From positions 7,343,001 through 7,407,000 of the forward strand of contig NC_089422.1 in the NCBI RefSeq assembly GCF_013426205.1: a DNA stretch of 64,000 nt. Direction: 5' to 3'. The notes under the pieces were generated by a model that was given only the letters and a program-made list of their open reading frames with translations, searched no databases and was not told the origin of the DNA. Origin of the DNA: Metarhizium brunneum (Eukaryota > Ascomycota > Sordariomycetes > Hypocreales > Clavicipitaceae). The position numbers and the translations under genes are program-made. This document shows, one piece after another, positions 46,101 through 57,029 of the stretch (position 1 is its first letter; every line of letters begins with the position of its first letter).

Positions 46101-47039
46101 GGGGCGACGAAGCAAGCCCAGATGCCAAGTCGGACGTCATGAACACATCTGCCAGGGAGCTGTTCCCGTGTATTCTGCGCCTGGCAGCAGAGAAACTTGA
46201 CCGTGTTCGCCCGGAAGCGCAAGCCGTAGTAGCCCTGATGATGAAGGAGAGGTACGCACATCCAGCCTGGTACAGAGATATATTCAAAATGAAAACAACA
46301 AGGAACTGACAAGAAAGAATTTAGCGACTCCGAGTCCTTTCGGTCCCTCACATTTTCCTCAAAGGCCTACTTTGAGAGTCTACTCAAGCTGATGCTGTCA
46401 GATGCCCCATCACCAGTCCTTGAGCCTTGCCAAGTAGACAGGTCAGCGTGGATGGCAGAACTCATGTCCGGGCTGGTCACGTCCGCCGACGCAGGAAATG
46501 ACGACCTGGTCATTGCTAGCCGCGCAGCTCTCACGGATTTCTGCGAGACGTCGCAACGGCACCTGGACATGGTCTGCGACGCTCTCGCTCTGAACCTGCG
46601 TGCTCACTACGCGGATGATCGCATCGCTGTGCCTACGCTGGAAATCATCGCGTTTCTGTTTCGCGTCGGTGTATTCCACCGCAGCAGCGGGGTCAATCTT
46701 CGCCACTTGTGCTTTTATACGCAGAAGGCGGGCTACAAGTCGGGAAATGTCCGCAAACTCTGGGCTTGTGTTAAGGTCTACAGCGGCGTGGCAAGCGTGC
46801 CTACGGGGAACCAAGGTGACGGACAAGAGGCGGCGCAGGCCGGGGTGAAGGAAGCCAGGAAGAGATTGGGTGCTTTGATGCACCACCCGTGGCCGCGGGT
46901 CAGGAGTGTCGTTGTAGATGAGATTTGGGGCTTGTCTGGCTTTGCTGAAGATGATGGCGCCAGGTTGACCAGCGTCGATTGGTCTGCGGCTGGAAAGACG
47001 CAGATTGATGCTACAGTAAAGGCGTTGGGGCTGGGGTGA
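43192..47039 (+). CDS. Tubulin-folding cofactor D
   Basis: Three exons, 43192..43362, 43427..46251 and 46325..47039; 1236 residues, the usual size of TBCD/Alp1. The last join gives MKE-SDSESFRSLTFSSKAYFESL. It is an all-helical HEAT-repeat protein, recognised from blocks such as LYSFCKVRGEKVIIRFLNAE, WEQRYVVLLWLSHLLLAPFDL, YLLDSVSDNDTPVRLSASKAL, and GANVRDAACFGIWALAR. Cofactor D captures beta-tubulin and, with cofactors C and E, assembles the alpha/beta dimer in the cytosol. The first acceptor is ambiguous: TAG at 43420 or AAG at 43426, both in frame, differing by two residues (Phe-Lys). I used the second because it lies better placed after the CTGAC branch point. Confidence 0.92.
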
Positions 47040-50000
47040 TTCTGTTCAAAGAAAGAGCTTTATTAGGGTCACTGCGGCTGGTCCTCTTCAGCACTCGGGC
47101 CTCGACAGTCGAGCCCGCCTGTCCGAATTCTCGGCATTCTCAGGCGTTGAGAGAGTTTAAGTGCGTCGCCCAAGACTTCTGAAAGTGGCTTCGGCACCCG
47201 ACGGTGGCTTTCGTCGATGGCGCCGCGTGCATCGGTAGTGATGCGACGGCTTTTGCTACGTGAAATCAATCAAAATCACTTCCCTGCTAATCCACGTCAT
47301 GTGAGCTGCCTCTTGATGGATTGCTCGAATTCGGCCGTGCCCTTGAGCACGGTGGTAACCGAATGGCAAGGACTTGTGCGGGAACTTCTGGAGCACAGTC
47401 ACATTTGGAAAGGTAAATTTTCAGATTGCCGGGACCTAGTATTGTACGGGGCGTCCAAGCGGGCATGTGGTCATCTTTTCGAGTTATCTAAGTGACTGGT
47501 GAAGGTGGCGGCGGTGTGCAAGGTGGTGAAAGCGCCGTGGCTTGGGGGCGCGAGTCAAGAAATTTCAAGCGTGACGGGGCGTTATTCTGGAAGAGAATGA
47601 AGAAAGTACTACTGGTGGTAATATACACCGCTGTAGAGAGTCCGGTATTGTGCGTCGACGTATTGACGGGCTGGACTTGTTGTCGCCCAAGCCTTGTCGC
47701 GATTTCATCCGAAGGTGTTGCCGTAAATGATGTTGGTTTGATGAGCCGTTTGATGAGATATGGCTATTGCTTGTCATCCCCCGCATTTGATTGCAGAAGA
47801 CAAGGGGGGCCGGTTTTCAAAATTGCCCATTGCCCCATCGCCCGAACTGCCCGGTGTTCCCAAGAAGCTGCCAACGAAACAGCAAAAGTCCTTGTTATAC
47901 GCGGCACACGTAGCCGTTGTGTGGCCTAAAGTTCCCAGAAACAATACAATTACTCGGCCAAAGCAACCGTCCTGCCAGCGCTGTCTGCCAACTTGAACAC
48001 ATATGCCTCAATGCACTTCATGCAGACGTGAACAGGAATCAATCGCCAGCATCCACGACGAAGTGGGCACGGCAGTTGATGTTAGCAGGCACCAAACATT
48101 CGGTGAGCCGAATTAGAGGGAGATGTGGCCGCTGGCGTCGACTTGGACCACGGAGGAATTGGGTCCGGTTCCACAGGGATCTGGCAATGTGGCAAGTATT
48201 TATTGAGGGCGGAATGCAAGGCCTGGACGGGTCGAGTATTGAGGCAATATGTACCAGACAAGTTATTGCTCGTGTTGGCAGCAGGGGAGACCAAGGGCGA
48301 TGCCAGCAGTGACCGTCGCAAAACCGGTTACCGCCTTGCCGACAAGAACGTGCACGGATTTGCCAGTCCACGGTAACATTGAACCCTGTAACCCCAGATT
48401 TCGCCCACGGAAACAACCGGACTCTTGTGATCCAAAGTCCGTCATGTTCAAGACGGGCCATTTGCCGATGGAGCAATGTTGGCAGAAGGTCTTGTAAATC
48501 ATTGTCCGGCCAAAGTGTCGTCGAGGAAATGCGAGGAGCATCAACAACTGGAAATAGAGATGTGTCTCTGGCGGTGCTCCGTATGCACTCATTATTGTAA
48601 CTGGGTGGCTGGGAGGGTGTGGAGGTTCAAATATTAGCTAGCAGATGGAGAGCGTAGATGACCCGACCACAGTCAATTGGAAATGACGACTCCAGCAGGG
48701 ACAGGCTGCCTTTTTGGGCAGTCGAGGACATAGGTATCCAGTACCTAGCACCCGGCAGCTGGTACCTAGCACTTCGCCCTCCAGAGCGGCTCCGCATATT
48801 GTACTGTCTATTATCTATAAAGTTCAGAGTACGGCGTAGTAGCATACTAATGAAACCCTGCCACCTGCCAACTCTAGAACGCCCACCAGCCAGCCGTACC
48901 TGCCTTCTAGTTCGTAGTCAAGGGCTTCGCTAGCGCGTCAAATGTTCAAGTTTGACCTTGCGCCACAACTTCGACACTAACTACTACTGCGGACAAACCA
49001 GCCGACTCTTCGCACTACACCAAGCCTTCATTCACCCTTTGCAATCCTCCAAGTTCCCAATTGAGCTACATTCCGGCCGGGTTCGCCTCATTTGCCACCT
49101 TGATGCAACCCCATGCCTCTCCCCGTTGATAAATCGCGGCCTGGATAATATCCACCGCACTATTGTCTGCCGCGCCATCATTTACGGAGAACATATCGTA
49201 CGTATTACGGGGCATGGAGTACGGAGAATCAGTACGCACACCCATTGAACACATTGGCCCCAATTAACCCATTTACACAGATAGGAAGACAACGGAACCA
49301 ACATGTGCATGGCGAAATGCGGGCACTGGAGGTGTTGGATGCTGGATGCTGATAGTGCTGGACGCACCTTATCGTAGTGGTGCAGGCGACCAGCTAGTTA
49401 TTCCCTACCAACAACAAGTGCCATATCAACTGGTCATTCAGCGACAAAGTCGGCCCTATTACCAATCGGTGTGCCATGATGGGGGTGCTTGGCGAGATTA
49501 GATACCAAGAAGTCGACCCTGACCAGAGCCATGAACGATGGGATGCCCTTATCTGGCTGGAGAGGTCAGTCAGTGCGCCACTTGTCGCTCAGTCATTCCG
49601 AAAGAGCTGTTCAGCTTCGCTTCACTTGTTGTCTGAGACATGCGCCATTCGGGGTAGGCTGTAGCGCACCAAACCACTCGTGAGCCTCAACAGGCTCCAA
49701 GACAACCTACCTAGGGGGTGACTTAGTACAAGAGTTTAAACTTGGCGGCTGCCGACCTAATCGTTCCGCCTGCCACCATCGCTCTAAACCTTCCGACGCT
49801 CCGACCGCGGCAGTCGCTCAGTTCCGTAATATGGATCGGAACACGTTCCGGCCACTATCTGCGACAATGTGTCAGATGCTCTACCCAGGAGGACTGAAGT
49901 CTGACGCAGATGCTACGTACCACCTCTCAACGCACTCTAATCAAGCAGACCCAAGCGTTTGAGCCTGGGCGAAGGGGTCTCATAGATGTCGGTCATGATA

Positions 50001-52002
50001 CTATATCTGCAAGCGGCCCATGCAAAAGCTCGACTGATAACGGACAGAGGCACGGAGAAGGGCGACGGTTATTAGCCGAAGGCCCATTTTCAGGGATTCG
50101 ACGGTCAAGAACTGCCCCCTGCTTCTCCCCGCCTCCAGCCTGGAGGATGTGAGGGTGCTCGCACGATGATAGGAGTCGCCGCTCACACCCCTCAGCCAAT
50201 CCTGGCTGTTTGGTTGTCTGGCTGACGAGAGCGCTGAACTAACGGGCCCCCATGTCTTGCGTCTTAGGGGCAAGGAGAACGAAGTACATACTTGAGTGAA
50301 GGGAAATTCCAGTGGCATAACGTACCTGCGATACGACTAGTACCACCACTTGGCTTGTTGAAGACTGCCAAGTTGGGACAGGGCCCAGGCCTTGATATGA
50401 ATTGCTCGGCGGGCTCACTCTTTTTGCTAGGTGCGCTCACGCACCAACAGGTACCTAAATATTAGGTTATATATTATAATATATTTTATGGCAGGTAAAT
50501 ATGTTCTATTATAAATTATATCTTAAGAATATGGGAAGAGTTTAAATACATACGATACATGCTTACCTACTGAGGGGGGCGAGCGCACCTAGCAAAAAGA
50601 GTGAGCCCGCCGAGCAATTCACCTAGCAGGGGTCATCGGGCAGAGCAACACCTAAAAGAACAGACATTGGATTGAGGTGATTCGTTCGTTTACTTCCGCA
50701 GTACCAAGTAAGTTACTAGTACGTCACATGCGGTTAAGAGGCAAGTGATGGGGCTCGGGGTAAACCGGCTCTTTGACACGAAATAACCAGCCAGTGGTTT
50801 CAACGGTGAGCCACGTGAAATCAGAGTCAAGTACTCCGTACTATTCTTTGTTCCTCAATTGGATGTTGGGACAAGTATCGCCGGCTGACATGTGCGAGCA
50901 GAGCAGCCTCCCGCCAGAAGACAATGGCAGATTCCCCCGTGCCCGAGTACACATGTATGTACATACAATGTGCGTGTACTCTGTACGCGATAGTTGCAAT
51001 TGTTGCGCCCTCTTTCCTCGACTGGTCCGTCGTAATTTTCCTGGTGACCCCGGTTCACTGTGCGTCCGTCCCGCCAGATTACGCACCATCGCCAATCATG
51101 GCCAAAGCAGACATGGAACCCTGTCCGCATCCACAACAAGCCGCCTCACCTCTCGTCCACCAAGGCCATGCCAAAAGCCATCCATGACTTGTGCTGCATC
51201 GACATCCACAGTAGCGTGTCTGTACCACATCCTCCAGCAGATGTGGCGTCCTGTGTGCTTCATGCTTGGCCCCGCGGCTCCTTGGTGTTCCACCAGGCTT
51301 TCAGAAGCACACCAAGGAAACCCGCCCCGTCTGACCATCATCGCGTGCCGAGTCGACCAGCGGCCAACTCAGCCGCATTTCGCCAGGCCCCGTCTCCCAG
51401 TCTCCCAGTCTCTCAGTCTCCCGCAATCGTCTGGGCAGGGTCGGTTACGGAGCAGCTTACGGAGTAGATTGTTAGCGTGTTAGTTCACATCGTTGGGACA
51501 TGGAGTCGGCCCAGCAAGACTGCCTCCACAATAACCACTTTGGACTCCCACATCCACACTCCGACTCCCAAGGCCGCTTCTCTGTTCCTCCATATCCTGA
51601 ATTGCCTCGACCTGCTGCCTGTGTTTGCTGGGCCAGGCCGCCGTCGACAAACTCGCCGTGTGACCATCACCATCCGTGCTCAACATCGGACAATACCAAT
51701 AATAGCCACATGTGACGGCCCTTGCAGCACCGAAATACTAATCATACATACCGGACCTTTGTAGTCGATTTGACTGCCCAAACTACCGCCGCGACCCTCA
51801 GCTCCATGTCGTCTTGACTTTCAGAACTGCCCGGTTTTCCGTACCGACCTAGCCGAGTTGATATCTCTACTCGTTGCCAAGCCCACAAAGAGCAGGGTGT
51901 GAATCGGTCTTGAAGGAGAATCCTGTCTTTTTCCACCTCGATATATCCTCGCTCGTCGAGCCCAACCTGGTGCTCGACGGGCGCGGAGCGAACCAAACCG
52001 CC
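47040..52002. other. Gene-poor stretch, 5.0 kb, with a MITE-like insertion
   Basis: No credible gene on either strand over nearly 5 kb. Most notable is the 224-bp inverted-repeat element at 50398-50621, listed separately. TACGGAGTA-type words lie at 50832 and 51458, near-matches at 49183 and 49220. Two direct copies of GTACCTAGCAC lie at about 48740 and 48764. The part from 51470 to 52002 is probably the leader and promoter of the Pth11-like gene. Confidence 0.45.
50398..50621. mobile_element. MITE-like element with 41-bp terminal inverted repeats
   Basis: Bases 50398-50438 and 50581-50621 are perfect reverse complements over 41 bases, each starting TGAATTGCTCGGCGGGCTCA from its outer end. 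The repeats enclose a 142-bp core that is strongly AT-rich (about 50458-50560) and has no ORF. Size, repeats and AT core fit a non-autonomous DNA transposon (MITE). I see no certain target-site duplication: TA lies just outside the left end, and TA two bases outside the right end. No related autonomous copy is in the window. Confidence 0.75.
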
Positions 52003-53618
52003 ATGCCCGTCTATTCAGATGCCCCCGGTCTGCGGGCCTTCCGCGACGATAAGCCGACGCTGCTGGTCTGTTGGTGGGCAACATCCTTTTGCACACTTAT
52101 GATACTGCTGCGTGTCCTCGGTCGGTTTATAAGAACGGAACGGCTATTCATTGAGGATAAGATTGCGGCACTGGCGGTGATCCCGCTCGTTTTGCGCATG
52201 GTTTGCGTACACTTTATACTGATTTACGGCACTAACAATGCCGACTTCAGCGGCCTGGACCTCACCGCTGTACAGTTACATCACAAGAGCGTTGCAAGTG
52301 GACTAGTTTTGCTTAGCAGGTTCTTTTATGCTGCAACGTATGTCTCTCCCGGCTGCCCGGCTGCACTAGCCGCTTTGCTCTCTCGTGGATGGTGTCGCGC
52401 GAACCTTTTTTCGCCCTGGCTGCTGACTCTTGACATCATAGCTTGTGGACTCTGAAATGTTGCATTCTCGAGTTCCTCAAACGCATAACGGACCTCACGT
52501 GGGAAAAGCACCACCACACAGCACTCATCGCAATCCGATGGACCTTGCTAATAACCTTTATTGGCGTCGTCATTAGCGACTTGACCGAGTGTCAGCCATT
52601 CCGCATGTATTGGCAGGTTCTGCCAGACCCCGGCGGTCAATGCCGACAAGGATACGCACAGCTGATCACCATGGCTACTTGCAATATCTTCACCGACCTT
52701 TTACTCGTCATATTCCCGATCCCAATTATCTTGCGAAGTAACATGCTCGTTCGAAGAAAAGTACAGCTTGTTCTGTTGTTTTCGCTGAGCTTGTCTGTCA
52801 TCGTCGTCACCATTTATCGAGTGCCTCGCATTATACAAGAACATGGTCGGCAGCAATATCGGTCCCTTTTGGCCTCGGTCGAGCTCTTGTTTGCGACCGC
52901 AGCGGCCAATGCCTTGGTTTTGGGCTCCTTCGTTCGCGACCGTGGAGTCAAGAAGCAAAAGTTCCATCGCAATTCCGGCGCCGACTCTTTTGATCGATCA
53001 TCCCACCCTCGCAGGCCAACTTTGCATCGACAATGGGGTAGTGACGAAGATCTTGTGAGAGACGTTGGGCTGGGTGTCGACGCGGAACTGCGAGAGCCGC
53101 TGGACAGCCCCGACGTTGAACAGTTCTCCCCTGTAGGAAGGATGGCGCCGAACCTCGACGCCGACATCAACTGGCAAGGCTCGAAGCGGCGAAGCCCTAC
53201 CGAGCAAAGCGACGACTCCCTGCTCCCACATGACCCATTAACCAAGGTGGATTCTAACAAGAAGCGCTTGTCATTTCTTGACGTCGGAGGCTTGCTTGAA
53301 GAATCTGTGGCCGGCAGCAGCGGAAGTTATAGACGGGGCAGCTATACGTCCTCTACGCTGGATCCTAATTCACCCAACGCCGCCCCTCCGCCTTCGGTAC
53401 CAGCCTCCAACAACGGCGTGCGGCGAGGCTCGACGGCTTTGTTGCAGGATCTAGGCGGTCTGCTAGGACCGCTTAATACGAGGGCGGCCAGAGCAAAGTC
53501 CAAACCCGGGACAGAACTGCAGCCTATACCACAATCACGCGAGATACAAGCACACAATCCTCACGGAAACCCGTCGCCAGAACTCAAGGACCCGGGCGGT
53601 CTGCTGCTGCCGAGGTGA
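52003..53618 (+). CDS. Pth11-like seven-helix membrane protein (fungal rhodopsin-like domain)
   Basis: Two exons, 52003..52337 and 52442..53618, 104-bp intron (GTATGT..TAG); 503 residues. Residues 20 to about 290 hold the seven hydrophobic helices of the fungal rhodopsin-like family, with signature pieces LLRVLGRFIRTERLFIEDKI, SRFFYAATLWTLKCCILEFL, ECQPFRMYW and CNIFTDLLLVIFPIPI. Members are plasma-membrane receptors or sensors, the best known being Pth11 of Magnaporthe; this one lacks the CFEM domain of Pth11 itself. The C-terminal 200 residues are cytosolic, Ser/Pro-rich and disordered, with two similar LLEE/GGLL motifs (DVGGLLEES, DLGGLLGP). An in-frame ATG at 51874 could add 43 residues. 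The ligand is unknown. Confidence 0.87.
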
Positions 53619-55180
53619 AACAGTACCACGTTGCCTATTCTTTGATTGGTTTACGAGAAAGCACCTTGGAGCCAATGTCCTTTCTCATACATTGTCTCAT
53701 CTGCGGCTCGGGCATGCATGCAGTTTTACGACTACTACTCTTCTTCTTCTTTTTCGACACCTGGAATGCGACACAGATCTTCTCCAGCGTTAATGTGTTC
53801 ATGTCTTATAGACGGCGGTTGTCAACCATGGAGTTTGGGATATATCACGACGAGCCTACAAACTATTGGATAATATTTACCACGGACATTTCGGGGATGA
53901 GCCAAATGCATTGCTGTCTCCTCTATAATGGGCTATTTACGAGTACTATGTTTTGAAGTGGAGGATATTGATTTTTGCACGTTTTATGTTTATGGATGTT
54001 TTATAGTTAGGGATGGGGGCACTACTTGGGAGGCGGTGTCACGGTGCATATATATACCCGGCAAGAAGCCACGTTTGGGATGGTCATTTGGAGAATTCAT
54101 TCAACACGTTATGATAAGGGCAGTCTTGGTACATGATCGTCATGGCGTATAGTATATATGCATTTGTAAAATTAGACGCAATATGACTACTACTTGGTTA
54201 CGTTGTTAAATTGTCTCACGGTCCAGATATATGAAGACAGATGTGTCTCGTTCTTCTATCCCGGGCAACTTACATCTGTTTCCACCTGAACGAGATGCAA
54301 AACAGCAAAATAATGGAAGTGGGAGGGCTGTCATTCTTGGAGGCTAACTGCACTAGATCCTGGCCTTTTGCAGCTGGTTATTTTCACTTTTTTTTTTTGT
54401 ATCGTTGTTTTGTTGTCTTTTTTCTCGTCAAATTCACGTTTTTGCTGGCTTTGGGTTTGGTCGGACTCTAGTGTGAATGTTCCTCGGGCGCCTGTCCTTG
54501 ATCCCCCCGTCATGCATGGCGTCGAGATGCCCGGTGATAACTAATGCCCCGGTCCGGTGACTTTAAATTTGCATGTATGCAGGTAATGGCGATTATATAC
54601 GTGTTTATCAGGAGGCGCACCGTGCCCCTCCGTCCCTCCCTGCGCACGAGACCAAGATCTTTTTCGAGAGGTGGTTGCTTGGCCAGCAAACAGGAGTCAG
54701 CTTTCCCGCAGGGAAATCGTATCATGTGTCGCGGCGTATAGATGCCTTGTCCCTGGTCAGATGTCATCGCCGCTTTTGCCGAGGGGAGTCGCGTAGAGCG
54801 TTCCGTGTCCTAGACTGGTCCGACAGCCAACTCTGTGATGTGTACGGACATGATGCGCAGGGGGAACTTGGCCGCCTGAACCGCATAGGTGGCCACGAGC
54901 TGATTCAACGGTTTCACCATGCACTCTTTTTTAGCTGCACAACACGCTGCGGTAGAGTTCTGATTGTACAGTTCCGATTGCACTTCTACCTACCACGAAT
55001 GGATAAACCCCTGAAACGCCGCAGTTTTTCTTTTCCCAAATGCTGAATATGATTCGCCTTCACTCTTCCACGTCGGCCGTGAAGCTGCGGTGTAATCGCA
55101 GCCTGGCTCCTGGTTTCACCTACCTCCTCTGCTCGAAATTCCCGTATCCAATCTCGACAGAGACCCCTTGGCAACCTTCC
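53619..55180. other. Convergent intergenic region, 1.6 kb
   Basis: Between the 3' ends of the Pth11-like and RPB5 genes. AT-rich segments and T runs (54388-54398) are present. No frame here has coding character. Confidence 0.5.
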
Positions 55181-56133
55181 TCAGACGCACAATCTGTAAC
55201 TCGCATACCGACCAGCCGTCTCACTGACTCGGATAATCTTGACGACCTGCCCTCTTTTCAACCCCAAATATCTTGCCACGGGGTCCTTTTGCAAAATTCT
55301 AGGCAGCTGCGTTTCCTTCAAACGGTATCTCTTTAGCAAGGCCGACTTCTCGTCTCTTGAGAGCAACACGTGTCGGGGCACCAGCTCGTGGTGCGTAATG
55401 TTGACCAGGAGATCGTCTTCGAGGAAACACTCAATCTTGGCGAGGTTCTCGACACTAGCGAGGGACTTGCGCGCGGCTGGGGACAGCGGGACGTGGGTGA
55501 CCATGATGCCGGTCTTGTAGTTGTTTGAGATGGTGTATTTGGCGAACTGGCGGATCTGACCGACGCCGAATTGCTTGTCGGTCAAGAACTCGACCCATAC
55601 AGGGCCGCAGTCGGGGACGGGATCGGGGTTGGACTCGGTTGCGGGGGGGGTGTTTTTCTTGAGCATGGCGTCGCTGGGACGCGCGGAGAACTGGAGCTTG
55701 GAGCGGCTGTTTGGTGGGCGGGCGGGCGGGCGGTTAGTCCTTGTAGCCTGGTGTTTTGAAAGTGTGCCTATGAAATGAAAAAAAGAAAAAGGAAAAGAAA
55801 AAGACGAAAAAACCGCCCGTTTGTGACGACTTTGTTTTGGATGTTGGATGGGACGTACTTTACTGAACCATCTGGATTGCAGTACTCGTCGCGAAAGCGA
55901 TCCAGCGAAATGTTGACTTCTTCTTCTGCCAATTCATACTCCTGGAGCAAAGCGTCAGTCAGTCTACGGTGGTCGGGGCGGGAGGACATGCCGCAGGGCA
56001 ATTTCCCTGTTGCCGCATTTTTTTCTCTTCGGACATGACGTACCCGATCGGCGACCATCTCGTGCACCGTCCTCCAGGCCCTCCAGAGTCTCACGACCTC
56101 TTTGGACTTGGCATCGTTGGGCAGATCCTCCAT
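55181..56133 (-). CDS. RPB5: RNA polymerase I/II/III common subunit RPB5
   Basis: Three exons, complement(55181..55706, 55859..55941, 56044..56133), introns 152 and 102 bp; 232 residues. The joins give VADR-EYELAEEEV and DGSVN-RSKLQFSARPS, which continue the family sequence. The N-terminal jaw domain (RLWRAWRTVHEMV, EEVNISLDRFRDEYC) is followed by the assembly domain (ITHHELVPRHVLLS, LPRILQKDPVARYLGLKRGQVVKIIR, SETAGRYASYR), which is near universal in RPB5 and archaeal RpoH. The subunit sits in all three nuclear polymerases. A run of Pro/Asn (KKNTPPATESNPDPVPDCG) between the two domains is longer than in yeast. It is divergent from BFR1. Confidence 0.96.
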
Positions 56134-57029
56134 GGTGACTAGCGTGCTGCGTCTGCGTGGTTTATGTTGCGCAAAAAGCAGAAACACAGAGGGCGTGGTT
56201 GAACTCCCGTCGCCGTGAGAAGATGTCGTTGGAAAATTGTTTGCCCTTTTGCGCAGCCTTGCAGCTGGGCTCCGGAGGTGGGTACCCTACTAGGGACTTG
56301 ACTGGGTTCGAGGGGAGCGGTCATGTGACGCGGCGAGTGCGCCCCACCTGGGCCGAGCAGCGAACAGAGCCGAGTGCCTGCCTACCTGGTACAAAGTTAC
56401 AAAGTAGCCGTGCGGGACATGGACAGTCGATCCCGCCACAGCCAAGCCTCAGTTCCCGAGAGTTCCAATGTTCCAAGTTGGCCGGCTCGTATTGGTCCAA
56501 AAAGGGGCTTTGTGGCCGTTGGACCTTGGACCCTTGAAGATGGACCGACTTGACCACTAAGTCTGTCCAAGACCCAAAAAGGGGCCCCGTCTCAATGTCG
56601 GCTCCAGCCACGCATGTGCCGTCTGTGCCTGTTCTGGGCTGACTTTGATGGAGCGCCCAGCGGTCCAGCAGTGGTGTAGTCGAGGTGTTTAGCAGTGGTT
56701 TAGCAGTGGTTCAGCAGTGGTCCAGTGGCTCAAGTCGACATCTGGAGGCTGGGGTCAAAAAGACAAAAAGGCACCAGACATCCATGGTGCAAAAAGACCA
56801 GTTGACCACATCACCAGAACCACATTTTTTTTTTCTCGACGGCCGCACCTCGTGCCAGCTCTCCGCCTCTTCCTCTTCGACTCTGGACCCTCCCCTATTC
56901 CTATTACCATCCAATTCCCCAACCTTCCAATACAACTCTCGTCTATTGCTCGCGAGGAAGACCCTCGACGGCTTCGAATCGGCCTCTTCTACTCGGTATT
57001 CTTTTGGCACCTCTCTTTCGACAAGTACA
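56134..57029. promoter_or_regulatory. Shared divergent region, RPB5 / BFR1
   Basis: 896 bp between two highly expressed housekeeping genes pointing apart. It holds a short tandem repeat at 56665-56729 (core AGCAGTGGT, four copies) and a T run at 56825-56835 and C/T-rich stretches just ahead of the BFR1 start (56840-57029), a usual sign of strong fungal promoters. The activity is inferred. Confidence 0.5.
56665..56729. repeat. 11-bp tandem repeat in the RPB5/BFR1 promoter region
   Basis: The core AGCAGTGGT occurs at 56667, 56691, 56702 and 56713; the last three are spaced exactly 11 bases, about one helical turn, and a partial copy follows. It may be a protein-binding array or simple slippage. 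Confidence 0.8.

Noticed and set aside
50440..50560. AT-rich core as a trace of repeat-induced point mutation
   Set aside because: The flanking inverted repeats are perfect and GC-rich, which does not fit RIP; the AT bias is confined to the core of a MITE-like element.
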